Source of the DNA: Psychrosphaera haliotis
GTDB taxonomy: Bacteria; Pseudomonadota; Gammaproteobacteria; Enterobacterales; Alteromonadaceae
Direction of reading: 5' to 3'
NCBI RefSeq assembly: GCF_009728465.1
Contig: NZ_WOCD01000003.1
Coordinates: forward strand, 1,178,001 to 1,242,000
Length of the DNA stretch: 64,000 bases
Program-made: the position numbers and the translations under genes
Notes under the pieces: generated by a model
Databases searched by the model: none
Told to the model about the DNA's origin: nothing
The model's input: only the letters and a program-made list of their open reading frames with translations
In this document: one piece after another, positions 50,954 through 60,676 of the stretch
Layout: each line of letters opens with the position of its first letter
Position numbering within the stretch: position 1 is the first letter of the stretch

Positions 50954-51517
50954 CTAAACTCCAGAAACCTCGGCATTTATCGCAGAGATATTTAATAAAC
51001 TAAACTCCCTGCCGGTAAAGCTCTTTGTAGCTTGTAAATAAGACATCCATTGAGTTACCGATCTAGACTCCAATGAGTACCCATGAAACTCAACATTATT
51101 TTTATTAAAGCGGAAGTCTGTTAACCAAATATTATGATCATGGTGCTCTGTCAGTTCTTGCATAACCACAGAGTAGTCGATGGACTCTTTTGCGGTATGA
51201 GCAGTAACAAGTGAAAGCAGCGCACTTTTTGCAACAACTTCACGCTCTAGCTGGCTCTTCACTTCCATAAACTTGTCGTTATTATTATGCTTAACGAGCG
51301 CCTGCTGGTAATTTTGCAACTCTTCATTGGCTGATGCTAATTCAGTTTGATTACGCTTTTTGTTTTCACTGATATGGTTAATTTTATAACTTACTTGAGC
51401 AAACCATAACAACATTAATAAAAGCAGGACTCCGGCTACGATGGCAGCATTGGTAAGAGTTAGATAATAAACCTTTGGCTTTAAATCATCGGTATAAAAA
51501 TTAATATTAGTTTTCAC
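50954..51517 (-). CDS. mshI2: MSHA biogenesis PilN-like protein
   Basis: 187 residues. Short cytoplasmic segment NINFYTDDLKPK, a membrane helix (about 23-41), a coiled coil (about 50-85) and a C-terminal fold with NIWLTDFRFNKNNVEFHGYS. PilN-like; in some Alteromonadales the two halves are called mshI1 and mshI2. It overlaps the PilM-like gene by 11 bases. The PilN role is well supported, the symbol less so. Confidence 0.82.
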   Translation of the reverse strand: MKTNINFYTDDLKPKVYYLTLTNAAIVAGVLLLLMLLWFAQVSYKINHISENKKRNQTELASANEELQNYQQALVKHNNNDKFMEVKSQLEREVVAKSALLSLVTAHTAKESIDYSVVMQELTEHHDHNIWLTDFRFNKNNVEFHGYSLESRSVTQWMSYLQATKSFTGREFSLLNISAINAEVSGV

Positions 51518-52469
51518 TAACTGGCTCCTTTTTTATACTCACTGGCTGCAAATATAACGCAGCGCCTACCGCTGAAATAAAACTAGAGTCTAGCCCATTT
51601 GGCGAATCAAGATTATCTAACGGAATTACCTTAGTTTTTACTGGCAAGACCTGATTTAATGCATCTATAAGCAACTCGGAGTTGTTGCCTTCCATTGCCA
51701 AGTAGGCATTTTTTATCGGTGGTTGTTTTAACTGGCTTTCAAAATAATCGATAGAGCGTTGTATCTCTATTGCAACTTGATCACTGCCCCCCATTTGCAA
51801 TTGCTCTGAGGTCATGTCGATAATCGCAGCTGTATTTCGGATTTTCCTAGCAAAAGCAATTTGTTGATTTTTAACGATAAGTAAAATGGCATCCGATTTT
51901 TTATGTTGAATAAAAATTAACTGCGCGGCATCTTCAGAAGTTTGCAATTTTGCAATGGCAAATTGTTCAGTGGTTAACGCTGAAATTTTAGCTTTTGCGT
52001 CATGAAAAGGTTGGATAACTTTTTCTATATAGGATCTGGTGACGGCAATAATCTGCGTTTTAGCTTGCTGGCCGGTAGGCTGCAAAGGCATATCAATATA
52101 GTCACAAATCATATCTTGCGGCGGAATATTGATTAAGTCTTTAACTTTCCAGGGCAAGGTTGCAGTCACTTCTCTATCTGGCACTTCAGAAGTATCTAAC
52201 TGTGTGCTTTCAACTTTATTAGCCGGTAAAACAATAGTTGTGCTTGCGCTAGTTAAGTTATGTTTAATTATCATAGCTTCTAAAGCCGCAACCACTTGCT
52301 CATCGTTTGCAGTGGTGATTACATCAAAACCAGTGCAGATCACTTGGTTTTGTTTTTCTTGAAGTTTTACAAGCTGGACTTTATCGGGAAGAATAGAAAT
52401 CCCCGCACTAAAGTGCTCTTTATTCTTTTTGAATGTATCTAAAATCGAAGTCAGCAAAGTTGAACTCAT
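51507..52469 (-). CDS. mshI: MSHA biogenesis protein MshI (PilM-like)
   Basis: 320-residue cytoplasmic actin-like protein of the PilM family. First gene of the msh operon, coupled to the PilN-like gene by an 11-base overlap. Contains ISILPDKVQLVKL and the conserved ATLPWKVKDLI segment seen in MshI proteins. It recruits the membrane subunits of the assembly apparatus. A 75-base divergent spacer to the PLP-dependent deaminase gene holds the operon promoter. Confidence 0.87.
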   Translation of the reverse strand: MSSTLLTSILDTFKKNKEHFSAGISILPDKVQLVKLQEKQNQVICTGFDVITTANDEQVVAALEAMIIKHNLTSASTTIVLPANKVESTQLDTSEVPDREVTATLPWKVKDLINIPPQDMICDYIDMPLQPTGQQAKTQIIAVTRSYIEKVIQPFHDAKAKISALTTEQFAIAKLQTSEDAAQLIFIQHKKSDAILLIVKNQQIAFARKIRNTAAIIDMTSEQLQMGGSDQVAIEIQRSIDYFESQLKQPPIKNAYLAMEGNNSELLIDALNQVLPVKTKVIPLDNLDSPNGLDSSFISAVGAALYLQPVSIKKEPVSEN

Positions 52470-52544
52470 TATTATTTTTTTAATACTTCTTTATGATCGA
52501 CTAATGTATCCTGATACCCATAGACAATTCAACTGCAAAACCTT
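52470..52544. promoter_or_regulatory. Divergent promoter region of mshI and the deaminase gene
   Basis: The only upstream space of the msh operon. On the minus strand TTGAAT and TACATT are spaced 18 bases apart and could be -35 and -10 boxes for mshI. No operator repeat was recognised. Found by eye only. Confidence 0.3.
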
Positions 52545-53546
52545 ATGAATGTTGCTTTTTTTAACAATTACACACGCTCACAAATAGATCTGATTGAATA
52601 TCAGGTTAAACATGGACCAAAAGTTAGATTAATGGTTAAACGGGACGATCTAATCGATCCTCTCATATCAGGCAATAAATGGCGTAAGTTAAAGTTTAAT
52701 ATTGAATTTGCACTTCGCAACAAAAAAGAAGGTATTGCAACATTTGGCGGCGCTTATTCAAATCATATTGCCGCTACAGCAAGCGCAGGTAAAAGGGCTG
52801 GATTAAAAACGATTGGATTTATTCGCACACACAAAATTGATTCCATGAACCCGACACTGGCAAAAGCTAAAGACAACGGTATGAAATTAGTTCCGTTAAG
52901 CAGATTAGAGTACAAAGATCGACAAAACCCTGAATTTATAAACCAATTGCAGCAACAATACCCAAACTACTTTTTTGTACCTGAGGGCGGCTCTAACGAT
53001 TTAAGTGAGCCTGGTATAAAAGAATTGGCAAACGAATGTTTACTGCAAGAAGGTTATCGCTATATCGCCACTCCCATTGGATCTGGCGGAACGATAAATG
53101 GCTTAATGTCTGCTATGCCCAACATACCTCTGATTGGAGTTGCTGCGGTAAACGACACGCCCATACTTGATAGCATATCGAGTCGAATCAATAAAAGGTC
53201 GATAATACATACAGGTTCATTATTTGGTGGTTATGCAAAATTTAATGATGACCTAATCGATTTTTGTTTAGATTTTTTCAAGCAAACAGGTATACCCATC
53301 GAACCCATATATTCTGGAAAAATGTTTTACGCACTTTGTAATCAAAGACACTTACTAGGCTTGGCAGATGACGACGTTGTTTTAGCTATCCACACTGGTG
53401 GCTTACAAGGACTTGAGGGCTTCATACAACGCAAATTATTAGATAACAAACAGTGGGAAACCGCTATTAGTTTCTTTGGTAAGCATCAACGCCTAACTTT
53501 CTTAGTCGTTCTATTTGCATTTCAGAGTCAAGGCCTGTCGCAATAA
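52545..53546 (+). CDS. PLP-dependent D-cysteine desulfhydrase / ACC deaminase family enzyme
   Basis: 333 residues of fold-type II. The PLP lysine is in SGNKWRKLKFN (about residue 48-55), with FGGAYSNHIAATASAGKRAG and the phosphate-binding GSGGTINGL. Family members act as D-cysteine desulfhydrase or 1-aminocyclopropane-1-carboxylate deaminase; the substrate here cannot be told. The last 27 residues or so (from about QRLTF) look like an extension read antisense to csrD. It is the only plus-strand gene in a long minus-strand run, placed between csrD and mshI, with an 80-base tail overlap with csrD. Confidence 0.82.
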   Translation: MNVAFFNNYTRSQIDLIEYQVKHGPKVRLMVKRDDLIDPLISGNKWRKLKFNIEFALRNKKEGIATFGGAYSNHIAATASAGKRAGLKTIGFIRTHKIDSMNPTLAKAKDNGMKLVPLSRLEYKDRQNPEFINQLQQQYPNYFFVPEGGSNDLSEPGIKELANECLLQEGYRYIATPIGSGGTINGLMSAMPNIPLIGVAAVNDTPILDSISSRINKRSIIHTGSLFGGYAKFNDDLIDFCLDFFKQTGIPIEPIYSGKMFYALCNQRHLLGLADDDVVLAIHTGGLQGLEGFIQRKLLDNKQWETAISFFGKHQRLTFLVVLFAFQSQGLSQ

Positions 53547-55328
53547 CTTGCTGCTTTTGGGCATTGGCAACACCTACAAGGCTTCTTACAAATAGTTGAT
53601 TATCTGAGTTATTTAGAACTAAGCCCGTGATACTGTGATGGAGCTTTAAACTATCAACGTCTATATAATTTAGGTATCCAAGGTCTACAACATACAAACC
53701 TACTTGACTTACCATTACATTTCCTTTGTAACGTTTAACTATTTTTAATAGCTGTCTTACTTTTTAACGTTATGTGTTAAATCGAATTCGGAGACTTCTA
53801 TAATAATCCGGGGCATGTTTTTAACATGCTTTTTTAAAAACTTTACTAACCAAAGGTCAAAGTCGCGATCTAATAAACTGTCTATGTGAATTTTTACTGA
53901 AATTTTTGACGTGTCTTGATGTTTTAGTTCCTCTGTAACAAGGTTTAGTGCAGCTTTATCTATTTCTTTTATGACTCCAGACTTTCTCGCCATAGGCATA
54001 AATATATTAGCGCTTATCAGTTTCTCTTCTTCATCTATCATCTTAACATTGGCTTCATACTGAATTACGTTGCCGTAAAAGTCTAATACTGGCCTTAAGT
54101 CCAATAAAAAATTATTTTGTTCTAACGCTTTATTTAACGCTATTCGCCAGCGGACAGATCCCTTAACCTCAGATATTGGCAAGTTATTTGATTCATACAT
54201 AAACCAACTTGATGGACCCAATAATTGGGCTGCACGCAATGCCAGATCAGCTTCAGCCAAAATATGAAACGGTGTTTCCGTTTGGTTAAACATCTTAACC
54301 CCAATGTAACAAACTCGTCCTTGGTCAAGATTATTAGGTAAAACAAATCGTTCACTTTTGTCTACCAATTCTGATGCTATCTTCTCGACAAGAGTTTGGT
54401 CTATATAAGGTATTAAAATAGCAAATTCGCTATAGCTGAGCCTAGCTACAATTGACTGCTGGATATCATCCAAATAAGGCGTTAATAAGCTTGCGTAATT
54501 TTTTACATAATGACTAGTTGCTCTTTTGCCCTGCAGTGTTCTCAGTTTATCTAAAGGAGCAAAGTGAATAAAAAAGACCGCACCGTTTACATCGCCCTCT
54601 TCTTGTAACAGAGCTTCTAATCTATTATCAAAATATCGCCTATTACCCAGACCGGTCAATTTATCTAAAAACGTTTGACTTCGAATCATATGGTCAATTT
54701 CCTGACCGCCTTTTTTGGCTTGAATACGCTGTTGATTAAGCCTTCTAACTGTATTTACTAAGTGGAAATCCTCTGTAGTAATAAAGAACTTAAAATTATC
54801 ATCTTTCGCTTGGCGACTTGCCCATGTTTCTAACTGAATAAGTACACGCCAATACTTGAATAGGCGTCGTTGAGTTAATGTAATACTCAACAAACAAGTT
54901 ACTGCAAATAAAAAGTTGAATATTATTAATGGTTTTAGGTTCATTTCTAATAGAGAAGCAAAGCTTACTAAAAGGTACTGCTGCTCTGACTCAAAGAGGT
55001 TTACAGTTGAAGACTTGGCAAGAAAAATCGCTTCTTCTGCTCCCATTTTGTTGGACTTATCGATTATATTCCAATTTTTTACGAGGCGAGTGTTTGTAGA
55101 AAGCTTACTTACATAAGCTCTGACCTGACTTTCATCAGCGTACGCAGTAATGACGCTGAATGCTTTGTTGTGGGCTTTAGTTGCCGACTGGTAATCACTC
55201 TCAAGAAATTTGTAAAACGTTATATTTACTATTACAAGTAGAGCTAAAATGATGTAACCAGCAGAGCTTAACAAACCGTGATAGAGCACTTTGGTTAGTT
55301 GCATTTCCATATACTTATTATTTTTCAA
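53467..55328 (-). pseudogene. csrD: CsrD/MshH-type degenerate GGDEF-EAL regulator, frameshifted
   Basis: CsrD targets the small RNAs CsrB/C for decay; in Vibrio the gene beside msh is called mshH. Two membrane helices (about 17-38 and 130-150) flank a periplasmic part. The GGDEF domain has lost its motif (LSYSEF) and so has EAL (DLR), as in CsrD. The first frame (55328-53757) ends H-N-V-K-K-stop within the EAL domain. The rest (53467-53715) is in another frame. A -1 shift or one extra A in the run reads K-K-V-R-Q-L-L-K-I-V-K-R-Y-K-G-N-V-M-V-S-Q-V-G without a break. The C-terminus is also short after LGVDAYQRN. Real mutation or assembly error. Confidence 0.82.
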
Positions 55329-55550
55329 TTAAGTCAATGTACTGCGAGATGTAACTGTGATCAACCCTAGTTCCCATTAAAGTGGACAGACCACATTGAC
55401 TCGTATATTCCAAGTTAATTGAAGTTATCGTTAACCCATTGTCTGAATTAAATAATTATCGGAACACATGGCAGTCAGGCTACATTTATTAATAATGTTA
55501 CCGTTTTATTAAGTTCCCCTTATGGGAAATCAGAGCCGTGTATATAAGAC

Positions 55551-55580
55551 CTAAAAACCAGCTTTTACGCTGGTTTTTAG
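55551..55580 (-). terminator. Strong terminator after ssb
   Basis: A perfect 12-base stem (55551-55562 with 55569-55580) with a 6-base loop and A/T flanks on both sides. It can end transcription of ssb on the minus strand, about 55 bases past the stop. Confidence 0.85.
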
Positions 55581-55592
55581 AATATATATTAG

Positions 55593-55621
55593 TTAAAAGT
55601 GTTTTATATTTACACTTTTAA
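55593..55621 (-). terminator. Second hairpin between ssb and its terminator
   Basis: A perfect 10-base stem (55593-55602 with 55612-55621), 9-base AT-rich loop, starting 12 bases after the ssb stop. Being AT-rich it is weaker than the next hairpin; the pair may act in tandem. Confidence 0.55.
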
Positions 55622-55633
55622 GACATGCAGAAG

Positions 55634-56284
55634 TTAAAACGGGATGTCGTCATCAAAGTCCATGCTTGGAGCAGGCGCTTGACTAGGTGCTGCAGGCGCT
55701 TGGCGCTGTTGCATACCTTGGTTCGACTGTTGGCCTTGTTGACCGCCGTAATTACCTTGCGGTTGCTGAGCTTGATAAGGTTGGTTAGCTGGTGCAGACG
55801 ACTGTGGCGCTTGTTGCTGACCCATACCTTGATTCATGCCTTGGTTCATACCTTGATTAGGCTGTGCAAATCCACCAGGAGCTGCGGCTGGCTTCTGATA
55901 GCCACCAGCACTTGGTGCTGAGCCGGCATTGTCACTACGACCACCAAGCATTTGCATTTGACCGCCAAAGTCTACAACAACTTCTGTTGTATATTTGTCT
56001 TGGCCACTTGCTTGATCTTGCCACTTACGTGTTTGCAATTTGCCTTCAAAATAAACTTGAGAGCCTTTACGTAAATACTCACCCGCCACTTCTGCAAGTT
56101 TTCCAAATACCACAACTCTGTGCCATTCAGTCTTCTCTTGCATTTGACCTGTGTTTTTGTCTTTCCAAGATTCATTAGTTGCTAGGCTAATATTGGCAAC
56201 TGCATTGCCATTTGGCATATATCTGACTTCTGGATCTGAACCTAGTGTTCCTATCAAAATAACTTTATTGACCCCACGAGCCAT
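55634..56284 (-). CDS. ssb: Single-stranded DNA-binding protein
   Basis: 216 residues. OB fold (about 1-112, [41 protein letters not shown]), a Gln/Gly/Asn/Pro-rich linker (about 115-200) that includes three NQGM repeats, and the acidic tip MDFDDDIPF that binds partner proteins. It follows the MFS gene by 17 bases and therefore is probably read from the MFS promoter. No LexA box is visible. In E. coli ssb is divergent from uvrA; here other genes lie between them. Confidence 0.96.
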   Translation of the reverse strand: MARGVNKVILIGTLGSDPEVRYMPNGNAVANISLATNESWKDKNTGQMQEKTEWHRVVVFGKLAEVAGEYLRKGSQVYFEGKLQTRKWQDQASGQDKYTTEVVVDFGGQMQMLGGRSDNAGSAPSAGGYQKPAAAPGGFAQPNQGMNQGMNQGMGQQQAPQSSAPANQPYQAQQPQGNYGGQQGQQSNQGMQQRQAPAAPSQAPAPSMDFDDDIPF

Positions 56285-56301
56285 AATAATTCTCCTGCAA
56301 A

Positions 56302-57669
56302 CTAATTAAAATTGGTAACCAGCTGATCAACACTTACTTGGTCGTAAGATTGTTTATCAACTTTCAAATAAATTCTATTTTCATCTTCTACTAGCGTCGC
56401 TTCAATAACACCAGCACATTGGCAAATTTGTTCTATAAGTCGCTCTGCGTTGGCGGTATCACTAAACTCAAAAGGAATAGAAACACGCTTGGAGCTAATT
56501 GGTAAAACCATACCTGATGCAAAAACAAACCATAGTAACGCAAGGGCTGCGTTACTCGCAAACAAATAACTAAAGCCGAAGGTTTCTGCAACATAACCAC
56601 CTGTTATGCCACCAAAAAAAGCACCTAAAAATTGACTGCTTGAATACACACCCATAGCCGTGCCTTTTTGTCCGGCCGGCGATATACGAGAAACGTGAGC
56701 TGGTAGGCTTGCTTCTAAAAAGTTAAAGCCTATAAAGAACACGAATAACATTGCGATTATAGTGGTAAAATCAGTTTGAATTGCCAAACCAATAGACGCC
56801 ATAATTAGCATGACAATTGCAACGAGAAAGAACTGTTTCTCTTGACCTTTTTTGGCCGCAATAATGAGCATTGGAACCATAAATACAAAGGAAAGTAGCA
56901 AAATAGGTAGATAAGCTACCCAATGATCAGAAACCAAAAATCCACTGTTAGAAAATAACACTGGTATAGCGATAAACATAGACGTCATCATTAAATGAAG
57001 TACTAATACGCCAAAATCCAACCTCAGCAATTGTCGATTACACATCATTGTAAATAATTGTGATGATGAGGCGGTAATCTCACCTGACTTTGCTTTTGTC
57101 ACAGAGTTCGGCACTAACGTAAGCACAACAACAATGCCTACAATGGCTAAAACAGCCGTGAGATAAAACACTCCAGATAATCCAAATGTCTCTGCAACCA
57201 TTGGACCTAAAACTAAAGCAACGGAAAAACTCAAGCCGATACACATACCAATAACGGCCATCACTTTTGGACGCTGCTCTTCTCTCGTTACATCTGCAGC
57301 TAATGCTAATACCGCACTGGCAATTGCGCCCATGCCTTGAATGGCACGACCAATAGTGACCGTCACAATATCTTCTGCAAGACCCGCTATAACACTACCA
57401 ATGGCAAATATTACTAAGCCTAAAACAATGATTCGTCGACGACCGTATTTGTCTGACAACCATCCCATTGGGATTTGGAAAGCCGCTTGCGTTAATCCGT
57501 AAGCACCTATTGCTAAGCCAATCCATAAAGGGGAAACACCTTCTAAGGATTGTCCATAAATTGCCATAATAGGCATAAGCATAAAGAGCCCAAGCATACG
57601 GATAGCAAAGACGGATGCTAACGATACTGCGGTTCTTTTTTCTAATGTATTTAGTTTATCTGAATGCAT
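56302..57669 (-). CDS. yajR: MFS transporter, YajR type
   Basis: 455 residues with about twelve membrane helices, motif [13 protein letters not shown] (about 68-79), and a C-terminal soluble domain (about 395-455) of ferredoxin-like YAM type ([21 protein letters not shown]), the feature that sets YajR apart from other MFS proteins. Substrate unknown; probably a proton-coupled drug or metabolite exporter. The pairing uvrA - MFS - ssb recurs in this order. Confidence 0.85.
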   Translation of the reverse strand: MHSDKLNTLEKRTAVSLASVFAIRMLGLFMLMPIMAIYGQSLEGVSPLWIGLAIGAYGLTQAAFQIPMGWLSDKYGRRRIIVLGLVIFAIGSVIAGLAEDIVTVTIGRAIQGMGAIASAVLALAADVTREEQRPKVMAVIGMCIGLSFSVALVLGPMVAETFGLSGVFYLTAVLAIVGIVVVLTLVPNSVTKAKSGEITASSSQLFTMMCNRQLLRLDFGVLVLHLMMTSMFIAIPVLFSNSGFLVSDHWVAYLPILLLSFVFMVPMLIIAAKKGQEKQFFLVAIVMLIMASIGLAIQTDFTTIIAMLFVFFIGFNFLEASLPAHVSRISPAGQKGTAMGVYSSSQFLGAFFGGITGGYVAETFGFSYLFASNAALALLWFVFASGMVLPISSKRVSIPFEFSDTANAERLIEQICQCAGVIEATLVEDENRIYLKVDKQSYDQVSVDQLVTNFN

Positions 57670-57787
57670 AGTAAGATGAATAAATTACAATTTAAGCCAA
57701 TAGATTAAATGAACCGCGTAGTATACTAACAAACGGGCATTTAAATAAGCCTACATTGCATTTAGTTTCGACTTTATAATACGTCTT

Positions 57788-60580
57788 TTACTCTAACGCA
57801 GCTAAGAGCTTTTTTGCCTCAGTTTGCCAGCGTTCATTTTCCGCATTATCTATAGCAAAACGTAACTCTCGCTTCGCTTCATTTTTTCTATTTAACTTAA
57901 ATAACGTATTTGCTAAATGATAACGAATCGTAGGGTTCGATGAATCCATTGCATAAGCATTTCGCAACGTTTGTAATGACTCATCATATCGACCTAGTTG
58001 AAAATAAACCCATCCCATAGTGTCAATAATAGCTGGATTTTCACTGTTAATTGCCATCGACTGTTTTGAAAACTCTAACGCTTTAGTTGCGTCAGTTCCA
58101 ACATAAATATTGGCGAGGTTATTTATCAAATTCGCGTCTTTAGCAAAACCTGGGTTTTGCAATAATTGTTGATAGATAGGCAAAGCCATGTCGTACTGAT
58201 ACTGATTCATGTAATGATCTGCTAACAACCTTTGACGCCACACATCATTTTCAAATTCATTAGCCAGTGACTCTAACTTGCTTGTTACTTTTTCAACGTT
58301 CACACCTTGGTTTGCAAGTTGATATAAATTCATCAACGCAATATTAAATTGAGGATCAATTTCTAAAGCCTGCCAATAAGAATTAAAAGCATCGGTAAAT
58401 CTGTCTCTAGACATATGAACATCGCCCATCAATAGCAAAACGTTAGCTTCTTTTGGAAGTTGCACCAACAATGAAGTCGCTATTTTTTCACCTTTGCTCA
58501 GTTGCCCTTGGGCCATCAATAAACGTGCATCTTCGATTTTAACTCGCAAATTACTCGGTATGATTTTCTTTAGCTTCGCCAAGGTTTTGCTTGCTGCATC
58601 ATAATCTTTGATGCCACGTTGAAGCCTTGCTATTTGAAATAACATTGGCGCATTGTTTTCTGCTAAGCCAAACAATATTCCTAGCTGATATTTTGCCTCA
58701 GACACTCTATCCAATTTTGTTAATATATTTACATATTTAAATAGGTAACCTGCGTTATACAAGTCCATTTCTGTTAGGTGTTTTATAATACGTAGTGCTT
58801 CTTGGTAATCGTTTTGCGCAATGAATATATCGAGTAATAACTCCTTACTCTTCGCCCCTGACGCTTGCATCGATATAGTTTCTAGGATGGGAATAGCCAA
58901 CTCATAATTACCCTGCAGATAATAAGTTTGAGCAAGCATTAGCTTTACGTCTTCATTAAGAGGTTGCTGTTCGTTTAGCTCTCGAAGCAAAGAAAGTGCA
59001 AGCTCTAGCTTATTTTGCATTTTTAGTGCCGTTGCTAGGTTAAATTTAGCTTCAAAAAAGTTAGGGTTTGATTCGAGAATACGCTCCGCTAGCGACTGCG
59101 CAGCTACCGCTTCTTTCTTTTTAATTAATACGGCCACTTTAAAATTTAAAAGATTTTTGTTTTCCGGTGCTTCAGCCAATAACTCTGTAATTATTTGCTC
59201 GGCTCTAGCAATATCACCGCTTTGTAAATCCATCAGCCCTTTAGATAACAACAACTTGGTTTTATTGCCCGCCCCTGTCGGATTCATTTTTTGCAAGAGC
59301 TTATTAGCTTCAGAAACTCGACCTGCCTTTCTCAAAATATTAACGAGTTTTAAGGTAACATCTACATTGTCTGGGTACTCATCTTGCATTTTATAAAGCA
59401 ATCGCTCAGCATCAAAACGCTTACCGTTAATGCCATATAAATCCACTAACTTTAAAGCTAGGCTCTCATCTTTGAGCACATTACTCTCGTAACGTGAAAG
59501 CAAAATTTCCGCGTCTTGACTGTTGCCGTCTCTTATATAAATGTCTGAAAGCATGGACAATGCTTTTGTATCATTTGGCACTACTGCTAAATAACGAGTT
59601 AAATCTTTAGAGGCTTGCTCCATATTACCTAGCAAATAAGAAGAAATAGCAGTAACGAATATCAGCGAAGGATCATTTGCATATTGCTCTTCTTCGAGTA
59701 ATGACGTGGTGTTTGATAACGCTTCCAGCATTTGTTCAGACTGCTTGTCTTGCTTATCAATAGAAAGCAACCAACTAGACATTAGCATGATATGGGGATC
59801 GTTCGGGGTCTCTGTTAATATTTCATCTACTAAACTTTTAGCCTTGTCGATTTGGCCGGTTTGGATGTAAGCCTGAACCAAAGAACGCTTTACAACAGGG
59901 TCGGTTGATAACTGCTCAAGCGCAGTTTGATAATACTCAATTGCTTTAGGCCAATTGTTTTTAAACCCTTCTATCTGACCAAGTAAATGTAGGGTTCTGT
60001 GATCTTGAGAAGCCTTACCCAATGCCTCTAATGCTAATCTTTCTGCTTCATCTAGATTGCCTTGCCCAAGTTCAAAAGAAGCGTAACTATTTAACGCCCT
60101 TAAGTTATTTTTAGATAACGTTAATGCTTCTGCATAAGCGTTTCTTGCAAGCTCAGTAAGGTTTAGATTTTGATAGGCGACCGCTTTAGCTAACAAATAG
60201 TCATACTTGCCTGTTTTAGATAAACGGTGACCGTTGGCAATATTTAATACATCTTTGTAACGTTTAGAGAAATTCAATGCTGACGCATAGTCAGCAATAA
60301 TAAGGTTGATATCTGCATTATAAAGTAACGCCTCTTCAAACTCTTTTATTGCTTGTGGAAACAACGCTTTATGTAAAAGAATTTTACCCATTAATATTTT
60401 TGATGGAAGGTTTCTTGGTTGCTGCTCTAGTGCATTCTTCAAATAAATATAACTAGCTTCATAATTACCATCATTAAATGCTTGTACAGCTTGTTCATAA
60501 AAGCTAGTGGCTGATAGTGCCTTTGGAGCAAAGCTTAATGAAGTAGCGGTGATTATGATTAATAGAAATCTACAAAACAT
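57788..60580 (-). CDS. prsT: PrsT-like TPR protein of the PEP-CTERM system
   Basis: 930 residues. Signal peptide (about 1-23, ending K-A-L-S-A; no lipobox Cys at the expected place), then about 22 tetratricopeptide repeats through the C-terminus, ending with SNPTIRYHLANTLFKLNRKNEAKREL. The size, TPR-only layout and adjacency to a PEP-CTERM gene fit PrsT, the TPR protein found in exosortase systems, likely periplasmic and helping export or matrix assembly. Classic PrsT genes sit in an EPS/exosortase locus; that locus is not here. Large TPR proteins can be misassigned, so this is a context-weighted call. Confidence 0.7.
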   Translation of the reverse strand: MFCRFLLIIITATSLSFAPKALSATSFYEQAVQAFNDGNYEASYIYLKNALEQQPRNLPSKILMGKILLHKALFPQAIKEFEEALLYNADINLIIADYASALNFSKRYKDVLNIANGHRLSKTGKYDYLLAKAVAYQNLNLTELARNAYAEALTLSKNNLRALNSYASFELGQGNLDEAERLALEALGKASQDHRTLHLLGQIEGFKNNWPKAIEYYQTALEQLSTDPVVKRSLVQAYIQTGQIDKAKSLVDEILTETPNDPHIMLMSSWLLSIDKQDKQSEQMLEALSNTTSLLEEEQYANDPSLIFVTAISSYLLGNMEQASKDLTRYLAVVPNDTKALSMLSDIYIRDGNSQDAEILLSRYESNVLKDESLALKLVDLYGINGKRFDAERLLYKMQDEYPDNVDVTLKLVNILRKAGRVSEANKLLQKMNPTGAGNKTKLLLSKGLMDLQSGDIARAEQIITELLAEAPENKNLLNFKVAVLIKKKEAVAAQSLAERILESNPNFFEAKFNLATALKMQNKLELALSLLRELNEQQPLNEDVKLMLAQTYYLQGNYELAIPILETISMQASGAKSKELLLDIFIAQNDYQEALRIIKHLTEMDLYNAGYLFKYVNILTKLDRVSEAKYQLGILFGLAENNAPMLFQIARLQRGIKDYDAASKTLAKLKKIIPSNLRVKIEDARLLMAQGQLSKGEKIATSLLVQLPKEANVLLLMGDVHMSRDRFTDAFNSYWQALEIDPQFNIALMNLYQLANQGVNVEKVTSKLESLANEFENDVWRQRLLADHYMNQYQYDMALPIYQQLLQNPGFAKDANLINNLANIYVGTDATKALEFSKQSMAINSENPAIIDTMGWVYFQLGRYDESLQTLRNAYAMDSSNPTIRYHLANTLFKLNRKNEAKRELRFAIDNAENERWQTEAKKLLAALE

Positions 60581-60621
60581 GAGAAGACCTGTAACAAGAG
60601 AGATAATAAGGAATTAAAAAC

Positions 60622-60649
60622 AAAAAAGATGGCAAAGGCCACCTTTTTT
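60622..60649 (-). terminator. Rho-independent terminator after PEP-CTERM gene 2
   Basis: A 12-base stem (60622-60633 with 60638-60649, one G-U pair) with a 4-base loop, followed on the minus strand by GTTTTT. It separates this gene from prsT, so prsT may need read-through or its own promoter. Confidence 0.8.
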
Positions 60650-60676
60650 AAGGAATAAATTTTAAAGAAATTGGTG

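Larger units (their letters stand above)
55329..55633. other. 305-base intergenic region between csrD and ssb
   Basis: No gene found. It holds the csrD upstream region (left part) and two hairpins downstream of ssb (right part). A small inverted repeat TTCCCCTTATGGGAA lies at about 55513-55527. The stretch near 55370-55400 (ATTAAAGTGGACAGACCAC) recalls insertion-sequence ends but has no partner. Confidence 0.5.

Noticed and set aside
53757-53770. Programmed -1 frameshift in csrD
   Set aside because: T_AAA_AAG does not allow good P-site re-pairing in -1 and no stimulator is obvious; a mutation or sequencing error is the better explanation.
55365-55400. Sequence like an insertion-sequence end (ATTAAAGTGGACAGACCAC)
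   Set aside because: No transposase remnant, no second end and no target duplication were found.
55625-55921. Plus-strand open frames opposite ssb
   Set aside because: Low-complexity mirror frames of the Gln/Gly-rich linker; no start signal.
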